A stretch of DNA of 15,547 nucleotides, taken from assembly GCA_002841685.1 (NCBI GenBank), contig PHAM01000044.1, positions 1-15,547 on the forward strand, written 5' to 3'. Shown here piece after piece: positions 1 to 7,708 of this stretch. Below the pieces are notes generated by a model that was not told where the DNA came from, did no database searches, and saw nothing but the letters and a program-made list of their open reading frames with translations. The translations under genes were made by a program, and so were the position numbers. Positions within the stretch are counted from its first letter, which is position 1. The number at the start of each line of letters is the position of its first letter. The DNA is from Elusimicrobia bacterium HGW-Elusimicrobia-2. GTDB lineage: Bacteria > CG03.

Positions 1-16
1 GGGGTGATAAATGGCC

Positions 17-77
17 GAGCAATCATAAAGACAATAATGGCGATTGTCTCAGTCGTAAAAACTCCTTCGAAATGACA
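17..77. repeat. Degenerate copy of a dispersed palindromic repeat
   Basis: The stretch ending in CTCCTTCGAAATGACA (62-77), with GATTGTCTC at 42-50, resembles the reverse complement of the palindromic repeat at 15478-15547. That copy reads TGTCATTTCGAGG at its left edge and has a GAGAAATCT/AGATTTCTC stem. The left arm here is damaged: only GAGCAATC (17-24) faces GATTGTCTC. No gene is visible in 1-114. A five-codon reading frame at 11-28 follows GGGGTGAT but stops at once and is not called. The relation to the right-hand copy was judged by eye and is imperfect. Confidence 0.5.
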
Positions 78-114
78 TACAGTGTGAATAATGCAGGATG
101 GGCAAAGGAGCTGA

Positions 115-1560
115 ATGATGAATAATTTTGAAGAGAAGAAGTTTGAAGATAAGATAATAAAAATTTTCATTGAGGCCTTGAGGGATACAGACCGGAAAAG
201 GCGTTTTCAGGCAGCATTCGCCCTGGGTGTGATAGGAGATAAAAGAGCGGTAGAGCCGCTGATTGAAGCGTTGAGCGATGAAGATAGCGGTGTCCGAAAT
301 GTGTCAGCGTATGCGCTGGGTAATATAGGAGATGAAAGGGCGATAGAACCATTAATCGCGGCATTGAAAGATAACGGTTGGGATGTGCGAAAGGAAGCAG
401 TAACAGCTTTGGGCAAAATAGGAGATGGAAGAGCAATAGAACCGCTGATTGAAACATTAAAGGATGAATACGATGAAGTGCGGGAGTTGGCGGCACAAGC
501 ACTGGGTGAAACAGGAGATAAAAGAGCGGTGGAACCACTGATTGAGACATTGAAGGACAAAAGTTGGTTTGGGAGAGGGGCAGTAGCGGAAGCGCTGGGT
601 AATATAGGAGATGAAAGAGCGGTAGAACCACTGATTGAGGTATTGAAAGATGAGCGTTGGGATACGCCGCGAAAAGAAATAATAAAAGCGTTGGGTAAAA
701 TAGGCAATGAAAGAGCGGCATTGACGCTGATTGATGTGTTGAAGGACAGATATGAGAAAGAGCAAGCGTTTGCAGCGGAAGCGCTGGGTAAAATGGGAGA
801 GAGAAGAGCGATAAAATTTTTGATTGCGGTATTGAAGGATGGCGGCTGTGGTTATAATCTAAAAAAGGCATCAGCGGAAGCGCTGGGCGCAATGGGAGAG
901 AAAAGAGCGATAAAATTTTTGATTGCGATATTGAAGGACGACAGCAGGTATATACTGTGCCCGGTAATAAGAGTTCTGGAGAAATTAAAATGGCAACCAT
1001 TAAATGACCTTGAAAAAGCGTGGTATTATATAGCAAATAGAAAATGGGATAAATGCGCAGCGCTGGGGGAAGTTGCTGTCCGGCCATTGCTTGCAGCCCT
1101 GTCAGAGGAAAATGAATGTATGACAAGCAAGGTAATAGGAGAAACAGTGGCAAAAATAGGGGAGCCGGCAATAGTGCCATTGATTGAGGTATTAAAAAAA
1201 GAGAGCAACTGGTGTATGAGAACATCCTCGGCAAAAATACTGGGCGAGATGCGAATAACGCCAGGATGTAAAAAAATAATTAAAGCGCTAATTAAGGCGT
1301 TGAAACATGAAACGGGCTATAAGCGGAGTATGGTGGCAAGAGCATTGGGAAAAACAGGAAGCAACAAAGCAGTAAGACAATTAATCAAAGCGTTGAAAGA
1401 TGAAGTGTATGATGAGGTGCGAAGGGAATCAGCAGAAGCGCTGGGTAAAATAGGGGACGCAAGAGCTGTTGCCCCATTAAAAAAAATCTTGCAAAAGGAG
1501 ACGCATTCCGATGTAAGAGAAGCAATTCAGGAAGCAATACAAAAAATTGAGGTATCGTAA
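115..1560 (+). CDS. HEAT-repeat (PBS-lyase-like repeat) protein
   Basis: A 481-residue protein built almost wholly from about a dozen HEAT-like units of roughly 31 residues. Each has the pattern D[13 protein letters not shown] followed by a second helix of the type VR-x-x-A-x-x-ALGKIGD. Such alpha-solenoids are protein-protein interaction scaffolds; no enzymatic motif is visible and the partner is unknown. Around residues 290-330 the regular repeat is replaced by a segment of the type [17 protein letters not shown], then a Trp- and Cys-containing stretch before [12 protein letters not shown], an insertion also seen in other bacterial HEAT proteins. There is no signal peptide or membrane segment, so it is probably cytoplasmic. 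A Shine-Dalgarno AAAGGAG (104-110) lies 4 bases from the ATG at 115 and 7 from the ATG at 118, so the second Met may be the real start. It stands alone, converging on the tRNA gene, and its base use differs from the 2782-12995 genes. The repeat fold is secure; the role is not. Confidence 0.9.
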   Translation: MMNNFEEKKFEDKIIKIFIEALRDTDRKRRFQAAFALGVIGDKRAVEPLIEALSDEDSGVRNVSAYALGNIGDERAIEPLIAALKDNGWDVRKEAVTALGKIGDGRAIEPLIETLKDEYDEVRELAAQALGETGDKRAVEPLIETLKDKSWFGRGAVAEALGNIGDERAVEPLIEVLKDERWDTPRKEIIKALGKIGNERAALTLIDVLKDRYEKEQAFAAEALGKMGERRAIKFLIAVLKDGGCGYNLKKASAEALGAMGEKRAIKFLIAILKDDSRYILCPVIRVLEKLKWQPLNDLEKAWYYIANRKWDKCAALGEVAVRPLLAALSEENECMTSKVIGETVAKIGEPAIVPLIEVLKKESNWCMRTSSAKILGEMRITPGCKKIIKALIKALKHETGYKRSMVARALGKTGSNKAVRQLIKALKDEVYDEVRRESAEALGKIGDARAVAPLKKILQKETHSDVREAIQEAIQKIEVS

Positions 1561-1568
1561 GATACCTT
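1541..1568 (-). terminator. Possible terminator for the tRNA-Asp transcript, overlapping the HEAT gene end
   Basis: GGTATC (1551-1556) and GATACC (1561-1566) form a 6 bp stem around a four-base loop that contains the HEAT gene stop codon; one A-T and one G-T pair can extend it. Read on the minus strand, the stem is followed after two bases by six T (A1541-A1546 on the plus strand), which is intrinsic-terminator geometry for leftward transcription from the tRNA promoter. The stem is short, so this is tentative. Confidence 0.4.
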
Positions 1569-1688
1569 CGGACAAAATCAATGAAGATTAATGGGTATTT
1601 TCCGCATCAACATGGCACAAAAGTGGACACAAATTTTTATCGCGCGTAGAATTTGAAAATGTGAAATTGATTTTACCGTCGAGAAAAC
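1569..1688. other. Gene-free stretch at the tRNA 3' flank
   Basis: This is the stretch immediately past the 3' end of the tRNA gene, the usual attachment side for integrative elements. I see no convincing coding region. A 22-codon plus-strand frame (1582-1650) lacks a ribosome-binding site. I found no long direct repeat of the tRNA 3' half elsewhere in the window, so an attachment site is possible but not shown. Confidence 0.3.
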
Positions 1689-1765
1689 TGGCGGGGCGAA
1701 AGGGGCTCGAACCCTCGACCTCTGGCTTGACAGGCCAGCGCTCTAACCAGCTGAGCTACCGCCCC
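1689..1765 (-). tRNA. tRNA-Asp (anticodon GTC), CCA encoded
   Basis: A complete cloverleaf can be folded by eye on the minus strand. The acceptor GGGGCGG (1765-1759) pairs with TCGCCCC (1699-1693), with one G-U. T8-A9 are followed by a D arm with GCTC/GAGC. The anticodon arm is CTGGC-CTGTCAA-GCCAG with anticodon GTC at 1731-1729, and the T arm contains GTTCGAGC. The discriminator base is G (1692) and the CCA end is encoded at 1691-1689. GTC reads Asp codons GAC/GAT. All conserved positions looked at are intact. Confidence 0.96.
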
Positions 1766-1776
1766 CGCAATGAGCA

Positions 1777-1805
1777 ATATTAGATTATTTCTCCTGGTTT
1801 GGCAA
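1777..1805 (-). promoter_or_regulatory. Promoter of tRNA-Asp
   Basis: On the minus strand, a -35 box TTGCCA (1805-1800, five of six consensus bases) is followed after exactly 17 bases by TAATAT (1782-1777, four of six consensus bases). Transcription would begin near 1770, about five bases before the mature tRNA 5' end at 1765. Spacing and position both fit a sigma-70-type promoter. Confidence 0.65.
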
Positions 1806-1812
1806 GATTGCT

Positions 1813-1855
1813 GAAAGACGGGGGTGGGAAAGACGGGGGCATTTTTTGCTATAAT
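1813..1855 (+). promoter_or_regulatory. Extended -10 promoter with 12-base direct repeat, for the DUF3108 gene
   Basis: TGCTATAAT (1847-1855) is a perfect extended -10 element, five bases before the ATG at 1861. The expected start of transcription falls at or next to the start codon, so the mRNA would be leaderless. No -35 box stands at the usual distance. Upstream, GAAAGACGGGGG occurs twice (1813-1824 and 1828-1839), start to start 15 bases apart, placed where an activator or operator could sit. Confidence 0.5.
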
Positions 1856-1860
1856 GGGAA

Positions 1861-2595
1861 ATGAAATATTTGAGATGGCTGTTTATTCTGTTTATTCTTT
1901 CCGTGTCGCCGCGGAGGGGAGAAACGGCGCCGCGCGGCGTCGATCCTTCGACGCTGCCGTTCGGTGAAAAAGAAGAACTGGTCTATAATATCCGCTGGTC
2001 TTTCATTAACGTGGGTGAGGCCGTGCTGGGATTGAACCGGCTCTCCGGTTCCGTGTGGCGGGTGTATTCCACGGCTAAATCGTATTCCTTTTTTGACAAA
2101 TTTTACAAAGTGCGGGACAGTATTGAATCCCTGTGGTATATCGGCATGGGGCGCTCGCTGCGTTTTGAGAAGCGTACAAGGGAAGGTGGAAAAGAGAATG
2201 ACGAGCTTATCGTTATATCCACGGCGACCAATACGGCAGTCATGGACGGCCGGGAATGGAAAGTGTCTCCCCGGGCGCTGGATGTGCTCAGCGCCCTGCA
2301 TTTCATAAGGATGCAGCCGCTCAGTGTCGGTAAAAATATCGTGATGGATGTTTACACAAAGAATAAACTCTGGCCGCTGGAAGTGGCGGTTATCAAAAAA
2401 GAGAGAATAAAAGTAGGCGATAAAAAATACCGCACGATTCTGGTTGAGCCCAAAATGCGCGAGGAAGGGATATTCAACGCGAAGGGGCGCATATGGGTGT
2501 GGCTTACAGACGATGAAAAGCGTGTTCCCGTGCGCATGAATTCAAAGGTGCTCATCGGCTCAGTCAGCGTCGATCTGATAGAAATACGCAGGTAA
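1861..2595 (+). CDS. DUF3108 family exported protein
   Basis: A 244-residue protein with an N-terminal hydrophobic segment (residues 2-16, MKYLRWLFILFILSV) that looks like a signal peptide; maturation probably falls near residues 20-25. The rest matches the DUF3108 pattern: PFGEKEELVYNIRWSFINVG near residues 33-52, FFDKFYKVRDSIES near 77-90, VLSALHFIRMQPLSVGK near 140-157, and a C-terminal WLTDDEKRVPVRM with GSVSVDLIEI. Members are periplasmic or envelope proteins of unsettled biochemical role. The start follows from the upstream in-frame TAA at 1852-1854 and from the signal peptide. There is no good Shine-Dalgarno, in keeping with a leaderless transcript. It stands alone, between the divergent tRNA gene and a 186-base gap before argG. 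Confidence 0.85.
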   Translation: MKYLRWLFILFILSVSPRRGETAPRGVDPSTLPFGEKEELVYNIRWSFINVGEAVLGLNRLSGSVWRVYSTAKSYSFFDKFYKVRDSIESLWYIGMGRSLRFEKRTREGGKENDELIVISTATNTAVMDGREWKVSPRALDVLSALHFIRMQPLSVGKNIVMDVYTKNKLWPLEVAVIKKERIKVGDKKYRTILVEPKMREEGIFNAKGRIWVWLTDDEKRVPVRMNSKVLIGSVSVDLIEIRR

Positions 2596-2626
2596 CGGAA
2601 AAGGATTTAAGAATAATGGGCACACC

Positions 2627-2705
2627 GCGGCATCCCGCATTTTGTCCGGAAATAAGTATCGAAATGCTTCATCCGCCGTGGTGGAGTCAACCCCTGGCAC
2701 CTATT
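2627..2705. repeat. Imperfect hairpin and GTCA-type repeat remnant between genes
   Basis: GCATTTTG (2637-2644) and CGAAATGC (2660-2667) form an 8 bp stem (one G-T). GCGG (2627-2630) and CCGC (2673-2676) extend it past an internal loop. The loop is 15 bases and no T-run follows, so it is not a normal terminator. Next comes GTGGAGTCAACCCCTGGCAC (2681-2700). Its reverse complement CCAGGGGTTGACT resembles TCAGGTCTTGACA at 13003-13015, so both may be scraps of one short repeat family. No gene is seen in 2596-2781. Confidence 0.4.
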
Positions 2706-2731
2706 TGCTGTTCTTTTTGCCGAAAATGAGC

Positions 2732-2776
2732 TACAATTAAAGCGCTGATTTTAGCGCAATTATTTGATTTTGGAGG
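2732..2776 (+). promoter_or_regulatory. argG leader: -10 box, small hairpin and ribosome-binding site
   Basis: TACAAT (2732-2737) is a plausible -10 box; the best -35 candidate, TTGCTG (2705-2710), is 21 bases away, so the promoter is weak on paper. The leader then folds GCGCT (2742-2746) with AGCGC (2753-2757) around a six-base loop. GGAGG (2772-2776) is the Shine-Dalgarno and selects the GTG at 2782. No convincing ArgR box was recognised. Confidence 0.4.
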
Positions 2777-2781
2777 ATGAT

Positions 2782-3957
2782 GTGAAAAAGATCTTGATCG
2801 CTTATTCGGGAGGGCTGGATACCTCCTGCATGCTGCACTGGCTGAAGAAAAAGTATAACGCCGAGCTTTACGCTTACTGCGCGGACCTTTCGGGGATGAC
2901 CGCCGCAGAAAAAAGTAAAATCATACGCAAGGGACTCGCCACAGGGGCGAAAAAAGTCATTGTTGAAGACATGCGTGAAGAATTCATGAAAAATTATGTT
3001 TTTCCCGTGCTCAAAGCGGATGCCGTTTACGACGGCGAATATTTCATGGCCACGGCCATAGGCCGGCCGCTCATATCCAAACGCCTTGCTGACATCGCCG
3101 TAAAATACGGGATCAAAACCGTGGCGCACGGCTGCACGGGCAAGGGCAACGACCAGGTGCGTTTTGAAACGGGCTTATATTCACTGGTGAAAGATGTCGA
3201 GCTTCTTGCGCCTCTGCGTTTCTGGGAATTCAGGACGCGGGAAGAGGAAGTCGCTTACGCGAAGAAAAATAAAATACCGGTTTCGGCTGGAAGCAAAAAG
3301 TATTCTCTGGATGAGAATATCTGGGGCGTGGCGATAGAGTGCGGCCGTCTTGAGGATCCCTCGCTGCCTCCGCCCGCGGACGCATGGCAGTGGACCGGCG
3401 GAAAGCTGAGAAAGCAAGAGACAAAAATAACGCTGTCTTTCAGGAAAGGCGAGCCCGTAGCGCTCAACGGACGCGCGATGAAGCCCGTGGCCTTAGTGGA
3501 GAAACTCAACGCCGTCGGAGCAGCTTATAAGATAGGCCGTGCGGATATTATAGAGAGCAGGATAGTGGGCATTAAATCCCGCGAGATATACGAGTCCCCC
3601 GCGGCCAAGATCATAAGCGCCGCGCATTTTGACCTTGAACGCATGGTGCTGGACAGGGAAACGCTGCACTATAAAGAAAAGCTCGCGAAGGATTTCTCGC
3701 TGCTCGTTTATAACGGCCGCTGGTTTTCGCCGCTCAGGGAGGCCTTGAGCGCTTTTGTCGATATGACGCAGAAAAACGTGACGGGTTCGGTCAGCATGAT
3801 ACTGCGGCCCTGGGCCTTTGAGATCGTTTCCCGGACTTCTCCGAATTCCATTTACAGCAAATCTTTAGCCACTTACGCCAAGGGCGATAAGTTTGACAGG
3901 AGCCTGGCGGAAGGTTTTATCAAACTTTCCTGTATGGATATTACCCGTCGGAGCTGA
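2782..3957 (+). CDS. argG: Argininosuccinate synthase
   Basis: Joins citrulline and aspartate, using ATP, to give argininosuccinate, the next-to-last step of arginine synthesis (cytoplasm). The N-terminal ATP-pyrophosphatase loop AYSGGLDTS is at residues 7-15, the family motif HGCTGKGNDQVRFE near 116-129, and YSLDENIWGVAIECGRLEDP near 174-193. At 391 residues the length is normal for ArgG. The GTG start at 2782 is chosen because GGAGG (2772-2776) lies five bases upstream and the protein then begins MKKILIAYSGG, as in homologues. A longer in-frame reading from a TTG at 2764 would overlap the Shine-Dalgarno and is rejected. The stop codon lies seven bases before argH, so the pair makes a complete two-step module from citrulline to arginine. 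All key motifs are intact. Confidence 0.96.
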   Translation: MKKILIAYSGGLDTSCMLHWLKKKYNAELYAYCADLSGMTAAEKSKIIRKGLATGAKKVIVEDMREEFMKNYVFPVLKADAVYDGEYFMATAIGRPLISKRLADIAVKYGIKTVAHGCTGKGNDQVRFETGLYSLVKDVELLAPLRFWEFRTREEEVAYAKKNKIPVSAGSKKYSLDENIWGVAIECGRLEDPSLPPPADAWQWTGGKLRKQETKITLSFRKGEPVALNGRAMKPVALVEKLNAVGAAYKIGRADIIESRIVGIKSREIYESPAAKIISAAHFDLERMVLDRETLHYKEKLAKDFSLLVYNGRWFSPLREALSAFVDMTQKNVTGSVSMILRPWAFEIVSRTSPNSIYSKSLATYAKGDKFDRSLAEGFIKLSCMDITRRS

Positions 3958-3964
3958 TGAATCC

Positions 3965-5341
3965 ATGAAACTCTGGGGCGGGCGTTTCAAGCGTGAACAG
4001 CCTAAGGATTTTCTCGCTTTTGAGAGTTCCATAGCCTTTGACTTCAGATTAGCCGCTTGCGATATAGAGGTGAACAGGGCATGGGCTAAAATGCTCGAGA
4101 AGATAGATATCCTCACGGGAAACGAATTAAATAAAATACTCGCGGCTCTCGACGACACTCAGAAAGATCTTGAAAAGGGCCGCCTTAAAGCTGACGAGGC
4201 TCTCCACGAGGACATACACAGCCTGATTGAAGACAGGCTCTTCACCTATGCGGGATCCGTGGCCAAAAAACTTCCGGCGGGCCGCTCCCGCAATGAACTT
4301 GTCTCGGCCGATATGCGGCTTTATATGAGAGAGCGCATAGAATACATTCTCGGCCAGATCAAAGGTTTTCAGAGGAGCCTGCTCGAGGCCGCCACCCGTT
4401 ATTCGGGGGCGGTCATGCCCGCCTTTACGCACATGCAGAAGGCCGTGCCCGTGACGCTGGGCCATCTCATCCTGTCATATTTCTGGAAATTAAACCGGGA
4501 TAAAAAATTTTTCAGATACGCTCTTGAAGAGACTAATGTCATGCCTCTGGGCGGCGGGGCCGCGGGAGGCAGCGCCATTGCCGTTGATACGGATTTTCTG
4601 ATGGCGGAGCTGGGCTTTTCAAGGATTTTTGAGAATTCCATAGACGGCACTTCCAACAGGGACTTCATCCTTCTTTTTCTGGAGGCCGCCTGCAACATGC
4701 AGCTCCATTTTTCCGGCATCTGCGAGGATATGATACTTTTTTCATCGGAATATTTTTCATATCTCAAACTGCCGGACGAATATTCCACGGGGTCGTCTCT
4801 GATGCCGCAGAAAAAGAATCCGGATTTCTTTGAACTTGTCAGAGGGAAAACGGGCCGCGTTTCGGGCAATCTCGCCGCGCTCATCAATCTGCTGAAGGGC
4901 CTGCCGTCGGGCTATAACAGGGATCTTCAGGAAGACAAGATATCTCTTTTTGACACGGTGGATGAGATAGAGGGAATACTCAGGCTGTTCCCCTCGGTTT
5001 TTTCCGCTCTTGAATTTAACACCGACGCCATGCTGAAATCAGTGGAGAGGGGCTCTATCTGCGCGCAGGCTCTCGCCGAATTCCTGGTGATGAAGGGCGT
5101 GCCTTTCAGAACAGCGCACGAGATAATAGGAAAAATAGTGTCGGACAACGAGCTTCTGTACAGGAAGATGAGCGATATAAAGATCGTGGACCTAAAAGTG
5201 TATTCCGAGTTTTTTTCCGCTGAGGTTATTCCGCTTTTGGAACCGGCGGGAGCCCTGAAACAGCTGGCGACCTCATCTTCGCCGTCGCCTTTGATGTTTG
5301 AACAGCAGTTGAGGCTGGCTTATGAAGCGGTCGAAGAATAA
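3965..5341 (+). CDS. argH: Argininosuccinate lyase
   Basis: Splits argininosuccinate into arginine and fumarate, the last step of arginine synthesis. It is a 458-residue member of the fumarase/aspartase superfamily. MKLWGGRF opens the protein, THMQKAVP near residues 155-162 holds the conserved His, and the superfamily signature GSSLMPQKKNPD lies near 276-287 with the catalytic serine of the mobile loop. The ATG at 3965 gives the usual N-terminus (MKLWGGRFK) and length. GGAG (3950-3953) lies eleven bases upstream inside the argG end, which points to translation coupled to argG. A longer reading from a TTG at 3893 would overlap argG by 65 bases and is not supported by homologue starts. The 3' end overlaps the next small gene by 20 bases. 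Confidence 0.96.
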   Translation: MKLWGGRFKREQPKDFLAFESSIAFDFRLAACDIEVNRAWAKMLEKIDILTGNELNKILAALDDTQKDLEKGRLKADEALHEDIHSLIEDRLFTYAGSVAKKLPAGRSRNELVSADMRLYMRERIEYILGQIKGFQRSLLEAATRYSGAVMPAFTHMQKAVPVTLGHLILSYFWKLNRDKKFFRYALEETNVMPLGGGAAGGSAIAVDTDFLMAELGFSRIFENSIDGTSNRDFILLFLEAACNMQLHFSGICEDMILFSSEYFSYLKLPDEYSTGSSLMPQKKNPDFFELVRGKTGRVSGNLAALINLLKGLPSGYNRDLQEDKISLFDTVDEIEGILRLFPSVFSALEFNTDAMLKSVERGSICAQALAEFLVMKGVPFRTAHEIIGKIVSDNELLYRKMSDIKIVDLKVYSEFFSAEVIPLLEPAGALKQLATSSSPSPLMFEQQLRLAYEAVEE

Positions 5342-5573
5342 AAGCGCACACCGGTCTCAGGAGAAAGGCCGCCCGGGCGATCAGAAGAGTGTCGGAAACG
5401 CGCGGATACTGGCGGCGGGTCTGGTTATACTCATAGGGGCTTTTTTTCTCCTGCGATCGGCAAATCCCGCCGGAAATAATTTTGCCGCTCATGCGTCGCC
5501 TTTTGTTTTTATTTTTTCATGGGCAGTGATCCTGGCGGGGATATTGTGGGACGACGGGGCGGAAAAAGAGTGA
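5322..5573 (+). CDS. Small two-helix membrane protein of unknown function
   Basis: An 83-residue protein with a basic, hydrophilic N-terminus (residues 1-27, rich in Lys, Arg, Ser) and two predicted membrane helices near residues 29-46 (ILAAGLVILIGAFFLLRS) and 60-76 (FVFIFSWAVILAGILW), ending in the acidic tail DDGAEKE. The spacing of the helices, with a short Asn/Ala/Ser-rich loop, recalls small inner-membrane proteins of the DUF3098-like sort, but I do not assign it to a family. It starts inside argH (20-base overlap, GAGG about nine bases upstream) and its stop overlaps the GTG of the next gene by four bases. It is therefore translated within the same operon. This tight packing is the main argument that it is real. 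Confidence 0.65.
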   Translation: MKRSKNKSAHRSQEKGRPGDQKSVGNARILAAGLVILIGAFFLLRSANPAGNNFAAHASPFVFIFSWAVILAGILWDDGAEKE

Positions 5574-6781
5574 AGATAAGTTTCCTGCGCGATGCTCTTA
5601 TCCTGATTTTCTGTGTCAGAGCGGGACTGGCCGCAGCCGACCTGGATTATTGCCTTAAAACAGCGGTGCTGAATAATCACGGGCTTCTTCTGGTCGCGGA
5701 AGACATAAAAATATCAAAATTAAAACTCGAGCAGGTCGGTTCGCTGTTCAGGCCCAAGCTCTCGCTGGGCGCTTATTATGATTATTACAGCCTGGATTAT
5801 CCTTCGGTTTTTTCATCGTCCCTCGGAGCGTTTAATCTGCAGGAGGCGTCGGATAATCTCTACGGCACAAGAGTGACGCTGACCCAGCCGCTTTATACCG
5901 GCGGGGCTGTTTCAACTCTGAAAAAACAGGCGTCGCAGAAACTTCTGGACTCCGGCAATATGCTTGCCGCGGAGAAAAACCGTCTGTTGTACGGGGTGAA
6001 AGAGAAGTATATAAATGTGGTTTATCTGAAAAGGAAAATCGAGGCGCTGGAAAACGCGTTAAGGCAGATCAAAAAAATAGATGGCGGAGGAAAGGCGGGG
6101 GTTTACTCCGATATGATCAGGCAAAAATCGGAATTGAACGCGGCTCTCGTGGACAATGTTTACGCGCTCAACGCTCTGATATCGTCTGAATTTATCAAGG
6201 CTGAAGATATAAGCGGTGAAGCGTTGATTGACGGGGATCTCTCCGGCGACGAGCCAACGAAGTTCATCCTCCTGGCCGGACAGAACCGCCCGGAATTGAA
6301 GAGCCTCAGGGAAAAGGAATCGGTGGATTTTCTTTCTTTAGGGCTCGAGCAGTCGGTCAAATTCCCCAATGTGGATCTTTTCTCCACTTATGATTATCTC
6401 CACGCCGTCGGCGATGAGTGGGCGAGCAATTTCCAGGTGGGGATAAGTATGACTTTACCTCTCTATGACGGCGGCGCCCGCTGGCTGCGTTTTGAGGAGA
6501 AGAAAGCGCTTCTGCGCAAAACCAAAGTCAATATCGCACAGGCGGAAGAGGCTATAAGGCGCGAAGTTGAAAAGGCCTGCCGCGGATATTCCCTCGCGGG
6601 GGAATATCTTAAAGAGGCGCAGGCGGAAAAAAAGAATTTTCGTATGCCTGGGAAAATCAGCCCGGAGGATATTGTGGCCTGGGCGCGGGTAACAGAGAAT
6701 GAACTGGACGCCGGAATGAAGTTTAACCTCGCGGGCGCGTATCTTGAATACGCCGCGGGGCTTTTGATCTCCAAATACTGA
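5570..6781 (+). CDS. TolC-like outer-membrane efflux protein (OEP family)
   Basis: A 403-residue exported protein of the TolC/OEP family, trimeric outer-membrane channels with a periplasmic helical tunnel that join inner-membrane pumps. A signal peptide is visible (MKISFLRDALILIFCVRAGLA). The two structural halves both show the beta-strand and turn signature: LTQPLYTGGAV near residue 110 and MTLPLYDGGARW near 310, each followed by long amphipathic helices. The linker in the first half (IKKIDGGGKAGVYSDM) is rather short and the protein is slightly shorter than typical TolC. The GTG start at 5570 overlaps the upstream stop as GTGA and gives a clean signal peptide; a reading from 5519 would add charged residues before it. 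No membrane-fusion protein or RND pump lies beside it. The only transporter nearby is the MFS protein at 8638, so the partner pump is unknown. Confidence 0.85.
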   Translation: MKISFLRDALILIFCVRAGLAAADLDYCLKTAVLNNHGLLLVAEDIKISKLKLEQVGSLFRPKLSLGAYYDYYSLDYPSVFSSSLGAFNLQEASDNLYGTRVTLTQPLYTGGAVSTLKKQASQKLLDSGNMLAAEKNRLLYGVKEKYINVVYLKRKIEALENALRQIKKIDGGGKAGVYSDMIRQKSELNAALVDNVYALNALISSEFIKAEDISGEALIDGDLSGDEPTKFILLAGQNRPELKSLREKESVDFLSLGLEQSVKFPNVDLFSTYDYLHAVGDEWASNFQVGISMTLPLYDGGARWLRFEEKKALLRKTKVNIAQAEEAIRREVEKACRGYSLAGEYLKEAQAEKKNFRMPGKISPEDIVAWARVTENELDAGMKFNLAGAYLEYAAGLLISKY

Positions 6782-7708
6782 ATGCCTCGCGGATTTTTAT
6801 TTATAGTCTTATTTTTTGCCGCCCTCGGGCATTCTTTTAACACGGAAGACCATTTGCGGATACTCGCGTCAAGCCGCTGGCAGGGTCAGCGCGCCAAAGT
6901 GGCCCTCGTCCTTTCCGGCGGCGCCGCCCGCGGCCTTGCGCATGTCGGGGTGTTGAAGTCATGGCAGGAGAAAAAACTGCCGCTGGATCTTATTGTCGGC
7001 ACCTCTGTGGGCGCGATCGTGGGGGCGCTTTACGCCTCGGGCATGGATGGCGCAGAAATTGACCGGATCATCGCAGGGCTGAACTGGAACGAGATCATAG
7101 AGTTCAGGGTGACGCCGTCCAGGATCCTTAATCTCAACAGCATCATATCAAGCGAAAAAATGGGAGACTGGATGTTTTCTCATATGGGGGATAAGAAATT
7201 CAGCGATCTTAAGATCCCGTTTTTGTGCGTGGCCTGTGACATCAGAACGGGTGAGAAAATTGTGTTCCGTGACGGCGATCTTATCCCGGCGGTGCGGGCT
7301 TCTTCATGCATCCCCGGGATCTTTGAGCCCGTGGAATACAGGCACCGCGTGCTTGTGGACGGCGGCGTGGTGGATAATGTGCCGACGGATCTGGCCTCCG
7401 CCGAGGGCGCTGATATGATAGTGGCCTCGTGGACTGGGGGGTCCCGCTGGCTTTCCGATTCGAGGAGTATAATCGCCGTCCTCACGCAGGTGATATCTGT
7501 CTCCGGTACCGTGCTCTCGCGGCGTCAGCTTGAGAAAGCTGATGTGGTGATAGAACCGGATCTGAAAGATGTTTCCCCGCTGGATTTGGACAAATTCGTC
7601 CAGACGTCGGAAGCGGGTTATGACGCGACCGTCAAGAAAGCCGGTGAAATAGAGAAAATGTTTCTGGAAAAAACTCTTGAAAAAATAAAGGCGGCGCCGG
7701 ACAAATGA
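6782..7708 (+). CDS. Patatin-like phospholipase / esterase (RssA type)
   Basis: A 308-residue patatin-domain protein, expected to be a serine acyl hydrolase using a Ser-Asp dyad. The oxyanion loop SGGAARG is at residues 45-51, the nucleophile motif GTSVG at 73-77 (Ser75), and the DGG motif LVDGG at 191-195 (Asp193). All three patatin blocks are intact. Ahead of the domain is a hydrophobic N-terminus (FLFIVLFFAALG, residues 5-16) that looks like a signal peptide or anchor. The enzyme may therefore act in the periplasm, unlike cytoplasmic RssA. No C-terminal beta-barrel of the PlpD kind is visible. The ATG directly follows the upstream TGA with no gap, and the stop overlaps the next ATG by four bases, so it is tightly coupled to its neighbours. 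The lipid or ester substrate cannot be told from the sequence. Confidence 0.9.
   Translation: MPRGFLFIVLFFAALGHSFNTEDHLRILASSRWQGQRAKVALVLSGGAARGLAHVGVLKSWQEKKLPLDLIVGTSVGAIVGALYASGMDGAEIDRIIAGLNWNEIIEFRVTPSRILNLNSIISSEKMGDWMFSHMGDKKFSDLKIPFLCVACDIRTGEKIVFRDGDLIPAVRASSCIPGIFEPVEYRHRVLVDGGVVDNVPTDLASAEGADMIVASWTGGSRWLSDSRSIIAVLTQVISVSGTVLSRRQLEKADVVIEPDLKDVSPLDLDKFVQTSEAGYDATVKKAGEIEKMFLEKTLEKIKAAPDK

Noticed and set aside
11-28. Short frame after a GGGGTGAT Shine-Dalgarno-like run at the window start
   Set aside because: Only five codons before a stop; nothing supports a peptide gene.
167-1234. Long minus-strand open frame (355 codons) opposite the HEAT gene
   Set aside because: It mirrors the 31-residue periodicity of the plus-strand HEAT repeats, has a low-complexity Leu/Pro/Ser-rich product and no ribosome-binding site; it is a shadow of the repeat DNA.
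3893-3964. Earlier TTG start for argH
   Set aside because: Would overlap argG by 65 bases and add residues unlike ArgH; MKLWGGRF at 3965 is the family start.
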